Shown: piece by piece, positions 13,201 through 22,200 of the stretch
Layout of the letters: the number at the start of each line of letters is the position of its first letter
How positions within the stretch are numbered: position 1 is the stretch's first letter
Origin: G963662905 sp963676725
GTDB lineage: Bacteria; Bacteroidota; Bacteroidia; Bacteroidales; WRLA01
Reading direction: 5' to 3'
DNA length: 64,000 bases
Assembly (NCBI GenBank): GCA_963676725.1
Contig: OY781463.1
Location: 806,001-870,000, forward strand
The notes under the pieces: model-generated
What the model saw: only the letters and a program-made list of their open reading frames with translations
The model's database searches: none
Told to the model about the DNA's origin: nothing
Position numbers and translations under genes: made by a program

Positions 13201-16200
13201 TTACCCTCAGGGAAACCATATAATCGTTCGCTATAGAATAGAGATGTTTCGGATTTTCCTGATTGCTGTTTTGACCATCGCCAAATTCCCAATAATGCGA
13301 AACAATACTACCGTTTCCTAATGCTGCAGATTGATTTTCAAAAATAATGCTATCACCAAGGCAAACTGGCGCATCGCTTATGAATGAGGAGATTGGGTTT
13401 CCGTGAATTTCAATGCTTTGCATTTTTTGGCTTATGCAGCCATTGATGTCTGTTACGCTCAGTCGAATTTGATAAATGCCTGAAACGGAATAAGCATATT
13501 GTGGATTGCTTTCGGAAGAAGTGTTGCCATCGCCAAATTCCCAGAACCATTCAATAAGATTAATGCCTGTCGATTCATCCGTGAACTGAACGGGAATTTC
13601 AGGGCAATAATGGCTTGCTGCCATAGAAAAATCTGCCGTAGGATGCTCAATGCTAATAGTTTGTAGGGCTGTATCGCTGCAGCCTGCTATATTGCTTGTA
13701 ATAAGCCTGATTTGATAGGTTCCAGGATTATAGAACAGATGGTAAGGGTTTTGTTCGGTGCTTATATTGGCTGAGCCTGATGCAGGATCCCCAAAATTCC
13801 ATAACCAGCTCGAAATTGTGCTCGAGGGTGCAATGCTCAGGTCTTCAAATACTGCCGAATCGCAATCGAAAAGCTGAACATCAAAATTACTGATAGGCTT
13901 TTGTAAAATTTCAATGGTTTTGGAAGTGTCTGAAGAACAGCCTGCTGCATCAGTAATGTGCAGATTAACAGAATATACGCCTGTGTTTGTATATAGATGT
14001 TCCGGATTTTGAAGGCCGGATAAGCCTCCATCGCCAAATTCCCATTGCCATTGAATAATAGTTTGTCCCGAAAGGGAAAGTGATTGATCGTTAAATTGTG
14101 ATGAATCTCCCTGACATAAAGCTGTTTGTGTGCTGAAATCTGCATAAGGGGATTGCAAAACATGAATTATTCCCTGACAACTATCGGAGCAGCCTGATGC
14201 ACTTTGTATAAATAATTTCACTTGATAATTTCCTGCAAACTGATAGTTGTGTATAGGATTTTGAAGAATGCTCGTGCTTCCATCGCCAAATGTCCAGAAC
14301 CAGTCTGTAATCGTTTGTTGTGCAGTATAGGATGTGTCGGTAAACTGAACGGCTTCATCAGGACAAAATATTGTGCCACTACTGCTAAATCCTGCGAGAG
14401 GCTTATCAATATGGATTTCCTGGATCATGGTGTCCCTGCAAAATAGTTCGTTTTCAACAATCAGGCGAACGAAATAAATGCCCGAATCGGCATATGCATG
14501 GCTTGGGTTTTGCAGAGTACTCGTATTATTGGAAGATGCAGCATCACCGAAATTCCAATACCATGCAGTGATTGTATGCGCAATATCAGAGGAAAGATCC
14601 TGAAAATAAACATGATCGCAATCTGTTGTATTTGATGTGAAAGAAGCTGCCGGGCCTTGCCAAACCTCAATATTTTTGCTAAGACTGTTATAGCAACCAC
14701 TGGTATCCCTGATGCTGAGCGTCACCGTATAGATGCCTATATTGCTGTAGGTATGCGTTGGGTTTTCCAGTTCTGAAGTGCTTCCATCACCAAAATCCCA
14801 GATTCTTTCTGCCACCTGATTGGGTGCAATAAAACTGCTTAAATCGTAAAATTGTATGCTTCCTCCCGCGCAGTTTTCGTTGGCCCAATTAAAATCAACA
14901 TCGGGCAAGGGCGTTACAAAAACTTCTTTAATTATTTCGTCGGAACAGCCGTTTTGTGTTTCTACCTGAAGGGAAATATAATGTGAGCCATAATCCTGAT
15001 ATGTGTGATAGGGATATTGAAGGGTGGAAGTGTCTCCATCGCCAAAGTTCCAATACCAACTCACAATCGGATCTTCTAAAGACCATGAAAGATTATTGAA
15101 ATAGGCCGCTGTGTTTTGGCAAATGGTATCGCTCGAAAAATCGGCAATAGGTCCGGGTACAATATGAATATTCATTTGTATGGAGGCAAAACAGCCTTGT
15201 TCGTTTTCAACGGTCAGCGAAACAAGATAATCGCCATTTTGCGTGAATGTGTGACCAGGATTTTGTAAAGAGGATGTATTGGCAGCGCCTGAGGCCGGAT
15301 CGCCAAAATTCCACAGCCATTCAGTGATGTCCCAGCCCGATCCTGTGCTTTGATCGATAAAATGTGTTACTTCATTAATGCAGGCAGAATAATAAGTGAA
15401 ATCAGCCACAGGCAAGGGCCAGATATGCAGTATTTTGCTCGTGTCTGCCGAACATCCACTGCTTTCGCTTATGCGTAAACGGACCTCATAGGTGCCGTGC
15501 TGGCTGTATAAATGCCATGGGTTTTGTTGCGATGAACCGCTGCCGTCACCAAAATTCCACATCCAATCTGTAAGTGTGGCCGGGGCAGTGGGCTGCGATT
15601 GGTCGGTAAAGAAAATAGTGTCGCCAAGGCAATCTTCATTAAAGGTGAAATCAACCTGCGGACCGGCCAAGACTTCAATGGGTTTTGAAACAGTATCGCG
15701 GCAGCCTTCGGTATTTTCTATAATCAGAACAACATCAAAAATTCCGGCAGTGCTAAAACGGTGAATTGGATTTTGACTGTAACTTACATTTGAAATCCCT
15801 GAAGCCGGATCGCCAAAATTCCATTCCCAATAAGAAATAGTGCCAAATGTAGTGTTGGATGTGTCTGTAAATATTGTTGAATCGCCGGCACAACACAAGC
15901 CATTTTCAAAACCTGCTCTGGGTAATGAATGTATATTGATGATTTGCTGAATGCTGTCCGTGCAGTTATTTGCATTTGTAATGACTAAAAGAACCGTATA
16001 ATTCCCTCCGTTGAGGTAGGCATGCTTTGGGTTTTGCAGGTTTGAGCTGCCTCCATCGCCAAAATCCCAGCTCCAACTGATCAGCTGCGCTCCGTTTCCG
16101 GAAGAAAGATCATTAAAAATTGTGCTGTCGTTTACGCATTGTATGTCTGTGGAAAAATCTGCAATAGGCAGTGGATAAACTTCCGTGATGATGCTTGTGT

Positions 16201-19200
16201 CGGCAGAACATCCTTGATTATCTGTAACTTCTAAGGCAATGCTTTGCAAACCTGAAGTGGTATATAAATGAACAGGATTTTGTTGCACGGAGCTGTTTCC
16301 ATCGCCAAAATTCCAATTCCAAGAATTAATGCTTCCATTGGGTGATGTCGATAAATCCGTGAAATAGGTGCTGTCGTTCAGGCAACCATCTGTTGTGCTA
16401 AAGTTCGGTCTCGGAATTGGCCTCACATAGATGTTTTTAATGATTGTGTCGGTGCATTGATAATGGTTTCCGGAAATAAGTTGCACTGCATGCCAGCCAT
16501 CAGAAGCAAAAATATGTGCAGGGTTTTGAAGGCTTGAGGTGCTTCCATCGCCAAAATCCCAGAACCAGTAATTTAGGTTTCCTGCTGCCGATGTTGATGC
16601 ATCAATGAAGTGTGTGCTTTCGCCCAAACAGGCTGTATCTGCATTGAAGTCTGCTTCGGGCATTGGATTCATAATCAATACCTGCGTTAAGGTATCGCGG
16701 CAATGATTGCTGTTTTCAATAATCAACCGAACACTATAGCTTCCAGAACTCGAATATTTATGTTTTGGATGCTGCTGAATGGAAGTGCCCCCATCGCCAA
16801 AATTCCAATTCCATTCCAAAATTCCCGTTGCAAAGGCTTGGCTTTCATCTGTAAATTGAATGCTGTCTGTGAGGCAAGTGTTTTCACCGAATGAAAAGTT
16901 GGCAATTGGCAAAGTGTCTATTTGGATGGTCTTGCTTATTTCTGCTGAACAGCCCTGATTGTCCGTTGCTAAAAGGGAAACGCTATGGTTTCCTGCTGTA
17001 GTGAAAATATATTGAGGGTTTTGATCGGAGGAAAAATTACCATTTCCAAAGTCCCAAAGCCATTCTGTAATCGTTCCGTTTATGCTGCTGCTGAGGTCGT
17101 TGAATGATGTAGGCTCATTCAGGCAAACGGTATCAAAATTGAATTGAACCAATGGCGGTGCGTAGACAATAACGCCCTTTTGGATAGTGTCTGAACACAT
17201 ATTGTTGTTCCATACAATAAGCTGTACCAAATGATTTCCGGCGCTCGCAAAAGTATGGTTTGGACTTTGGCTTGCCGATGAAAATCCATCACCAAAATCC
17301 CAGAACCAAGAATCAATAGTTCCAATATTGCTATAACTTTGATCTGTAAAATGGCTGGTAGAACCGAGACAAACACTATCGGCAATAAAATTTGCCACAG
17401 GCAATGGGTAAACGGAAATAGTCAAAGTATCCGCGCTGCTGCATTGGTTAGAATTTGTAATTGATAGAGCAACATCATAATTGCCGCTATTCAAATACAA
17501 ATGCTTTGGGTTTTCTCTATTGGATGTTGATCCATCGCCAAAATCCCAGAAATACGAAGAAATGCTATCGGCATTTGCCTGACTGAGGTTTGTAAAAGCA
17601 GTGCTGTCGCCAATGCATTCTGTGGTGGCATCAAAATCAATATCCGGTAGGGCAAATACTTTTACGAGATGGGTGCGTGTGGCAATGCAGCCATTTGTAT
17701 CTGTTACGCTGTGGAGTACAGAGAAATTTCCGAAATTTGAAAATGTATGCTGTGGATGCTGCTGCGTGGAAGTGCTGCCGTCGCCAAAATCCCAATACCA
17801 GCTTTCCGGAACGATATCGCTCGATAAAAGGGTGTCCCTAAATTGCGTCGAAAGCCCGAGACAAACCGTATCGAAGGTGAAATCAGCCCAAAACGAGGGC
17901 CAGACTTCAATCATATCTGCTATGCTGTCGATGCATCCACCTGCATTGCGTACAGTCAGACTGACATCGTAATTACCAATGCCGCCATAAACGTGTACCG
18001 GATTTTGAAGGCTTGTATATGTGCCATCATCAAAATCCCAAAACCATGATGTAATGGGGTCGCCAACACTATCGCTTTCATCGATAAATTCTACCTGACT
18101 TTCTGCACAGGGGTTCAGGGCAGTAAAATTGGCAATTGGATTAGAAAATACCCTGATGTCTTTGGTGATGCTGTCGCTGCATCCAAAATTATCTTCAATG
18201 GATAATGTAACGCTATAATCCCCATAATTGCTGTATTGATGGGAAGGGTTTTGCAATGTTGAGGACAGTGCATCACCAAATTGCCAGTTCCAGGCATTCA
18301 CATTTCCATTGCCGTTAATGCTCAGGTCTGTAAAAGGCACGGCATTGCCATTACAGGCAGTGTCCCATGTGAAATTGGATACAGGCAGGCTGTACACAAG
18401 AACTGTTTTTATGCTTGTGTCTGAAATACACCCTCTTTCATCAATGATAAAATGTTCTACATTATAACTGCCTGAGCTAGTGAATAAATGATGTGGGTTT
18501 TGCTGTTCTGATATGCTGTCGTCGCCTGCTGCTGCATCCTCAAAATTCCAATGCCATGAGTCGATGCTGCTGCCAAAAGCAAGAGACTGACTGATAAATT
18601 CAGTGCTGTCGCCAAAACAAACAGGCAATGCCAGAAAATCGGAAGTTGGGGCAGGGTAGGGGAAAATCGTGCTTTCTTTTTGCGCCTGACATAAGCTGTC
18701 GTCCGTAATAGTGAGGCTATAGGTGCCGGAACTTAAATGAAAGAGTGAATCAGGTTTTCCTGCAAGTGTGTCTCCGGAGCTCCAATGATAGCTGTAATGA
18801 TAGGGTTGGTTTCCGCCCTGAACACTGGCTTTTATCCAGCCTTCATTGCTTTCGGGGCAAATGCTGTCAGGGTGTAAAAGGCTGATTTGTATAATATCCG
18901 GCTGGCTTATATGCACATTTTGTTCAATAGAATATCCGTAAAAATCAATGGCTTTTATCTGATAGGTGCCCGAATCTAATCCGGTGATTAGTGAGTCGGT
19001 GCCAATAATTGCAGTATTGGGAATTTTGCGCCATTCATAAGAATACGATTTTGTGCCGCCACTGAGGTGGGCAAGAATCCATGCATTGGAACCGCCATAA
19101 CAGCGCACATTTCCACTGTCAATGCTTAATGAGAATTCCGGTGGCTGAGACAAGCAAATTTCTTTTTTTGTGTAACATCCATGCTGATCCACAACAGAAT

Positions 19201-22200
19201 CGGTATAACAACCTTCTGTGAGACCACTGGCTATGCTATCATTGCCGCCATTCGACCAGAAATGTTGATATGGCGCCGTTCCCCCGCTGATTTCTGCTGT
19301 AACACTTCCGTCAGTGCAACCATTGCAGGTAGGGTGTTCAATATTGATAAATTCTATAGTTAAACTGTCTGGTTGTGTGATGTTTGTACTTACTGCATTG
19401 CCGCTATGCGAGATGCACATATTTGTATCCCTGACCAAAATGCCATAGCTCCCGGCCTGAAGAAGCTCAAAGACTGAATCTGTTTGCCAGTTTGTGCCGC
19501 TGCTGATGGAGTATTCATAAGGGGCTGTTCCGCCATTTGCATGGATGATGATACTCCCATCATCGGCATTATAGCATGAAATATTTTGAATTTCAAAAGA
19601 GAAATCAATAGTGTCTGGATTGATCACTTCCAGATTATTACTAGTTAGCTCGCAATTGTTGGTATCGCTGATTTTAATTGTGTAAATTCCTGGAGTTAAG
19701 GCTGAAAAATAGCCTGTATCGCTGCTGGTGTTATTGGGTAAAAGTGTGTAGGTCAATGCGCCCACTCCACCTTCGGCCCCAATACTTATTTCTCCGTCAT
19801 TGGTATTATGGCAACTTAATGCCTGAAGGCTATCCCAAATAATATTTATGGCAGGAGGGTTTACAATGTCAAGCAGTGTGCTGGTGTCTGCAGGGCAATT
19901 GTTGATGTCGCTAAGCACAACAAAATAACTGCCAGCACTTAGGTTTTCAAAAACTCCTGTTTGATTTGTGGTCAATGAATCCGGGCCAAATAATGTATAA
20001 CCTAAGGGGCTTGTTCCTCCGCTTCCCGCGATGGTGATTTTTCCGTCATTTGCATCATGACAAAGGATGTTTTCTGCTATTGCATTTGTAATTGTTAGTG
20101 TATCAGGCTGTATGATGCTAATGCCGGGGCTGGATTTTGAACATAAATGTTCATCTTGGATCAGAACAGTATAGTTGTCAGAAGGCAGGGGCGCGAATAA
20201 TCCGGTTTCATTGCTTTGAGCTGTTGGCGATAGGGTATAGGTGATTGTTCCTGTTCCTCCCGATGCATTTATGGAAATACTGCCATCAATAGCATGATAA
20301 CAGCTTAAGTCTGTATGTGTCAGGCTTGTGATGTTGATGCTGTCCGGTTGCATAATTTCTACACTGTCGGTGATGCTGCAGCCTAAACTATCTGTTGCAA
20401 GAAGCGTATACCATCCTGCTGCAGCCGTTATGGATGCTTCTGTGGATGCATTGGACCATAGATAATGATACGAACCATCCGTAAAGCTTGTTCCTCCGCC
20501 AACAATTGCCGTAGCCAAACCATTGGTGGAATCATAACAAGTGGTTGGTACGGAATTGAATATCAGGCTGAGTGCAGTCGGTTGGCTGATGCTTGCTGTA
20601 TCGTAATAGAGACAGTTATTGTTGTCCGTAGCAATGAGGGTGTATGTCCCGGGGCTTAAATTGTAAATGCTGTCGTTTGTTGAAATAATTGCTGGATTTG
20701 GTTCTTTTTTCCATTCAAAGGTGTATGGTGTTGAGCCGCCAACAGGATGTGCCATAATATAACCATCGTTACTGCCATTACATCGGCTGTTTTTGCTGCT
20801 TAAGCTGCCGTTGAATGGGGCAACTGTTGCGCTATCAATACTTTGACAGCCTAAACTATCTGTAATGCGGCAGTAATAAGTGCCCTGATTTAGATTGTAT
20901 ACGGAGTCTTCTGTGGAATTTAATGGCGGCAACCAGAAAATATCATAGGCTGCACGTGCATTGCTTTGATAGGGCGTGCCTCCTCCCGGAAGTACTTTGA
21001 TCCAGTTGCCACTGGTGCCGCTGCAATTATCTGTGCCCAATAAAAAGTCGATGGTCACAGGCGGCGGGGCAATAATATCTGCTGTATCATAGCGCACACA
21101 TCCCAGGCTGTCTGTAATCATTATCTGATAGCTTCCTTCCGGAAGATTAGTTATAGAATCTTCTGTCGAGATGATGCCTGCGCTTCCAATTTTTCTCCAT
21201 TCGTATGTGTAGGGGAGAAGCTGTCCGGGTGTACCTCCTGATGCAACTGCTTTTATCCAACCACTGCTGTCGCCTGCGCAGGAAGGATAAGCAAGGTTTA
21301 TGCTGATTTCAATCGGGCTGTTTTGTTGGATCAGGGCGGTATCTCGCCTTGCACAGCCTTTTTTATCCGTGACTAGAAGAATATATTCTCCGGCAGTTTT
21401 ATTATAAATCGAGTCACCTGATTCTCCTCCAGGACTCCATTGTAGAATATATGGATTTAAAGGAGGATCCAGGGGCGTTCCGCCAATGATGCTTGCCTTT
21501 ACAAAGCCTGTGGCATCACCGAAGCAATCAATATGGCCAATAGTATCGAAGGAAATTTCAATTTGAGGTGGCTGAACAACAGTGTTGGTTTTCGTAAAAC
21601 TACATCCATTGGCATCCACAATGCTATCGGAATAAACTCCTGCAGCGATATTGCTGAGCTGTGCAGGATTCTGGAGCAGATCTTCCTGCCCTGTAGACCA
21701 ATAATGCGAAAATGGTGATGTGCCTCCGGAAGCAGTGGAAGTTATTATGGCTGTTGCCTCTCCGTAGCAATTTATTGCAGTATTTTGAAAATCAATATTT
21801 AAAGTATCAGGCTGCACGACAATTTGCTGTGCTGTTTTCTCGCATTGATGCCGGTCGTATGTAATGAGCCTGTATGTTCCTGCGGGTAAGTTATTGAGTT
21901 CATGGGTTTCGCTAATGGTGTCGTTTGGATTCAGTGTATTGATCCAGCTGTATTCAAAAGGGGGATAAGTGCCTGTCGCAAGTGCAGAGATACTTCCTGA
22001 GCTATCGTTATGGCAAAGGAGGTTTTGTGTGCTGAATATAATCGCTGTTTCTTCCGGCTGTAAAATTTGTTGTGCAGGAATATCCGGGCCATCATATGTG
22101 CAAAGGTTCGCATCACGGATAAGAAGATTCGGATAATTTCCTGCGCATAAATCATGCAGGGTATCGCCATCATGCCAAATGCTGCCATTGTCAAGGCTTA

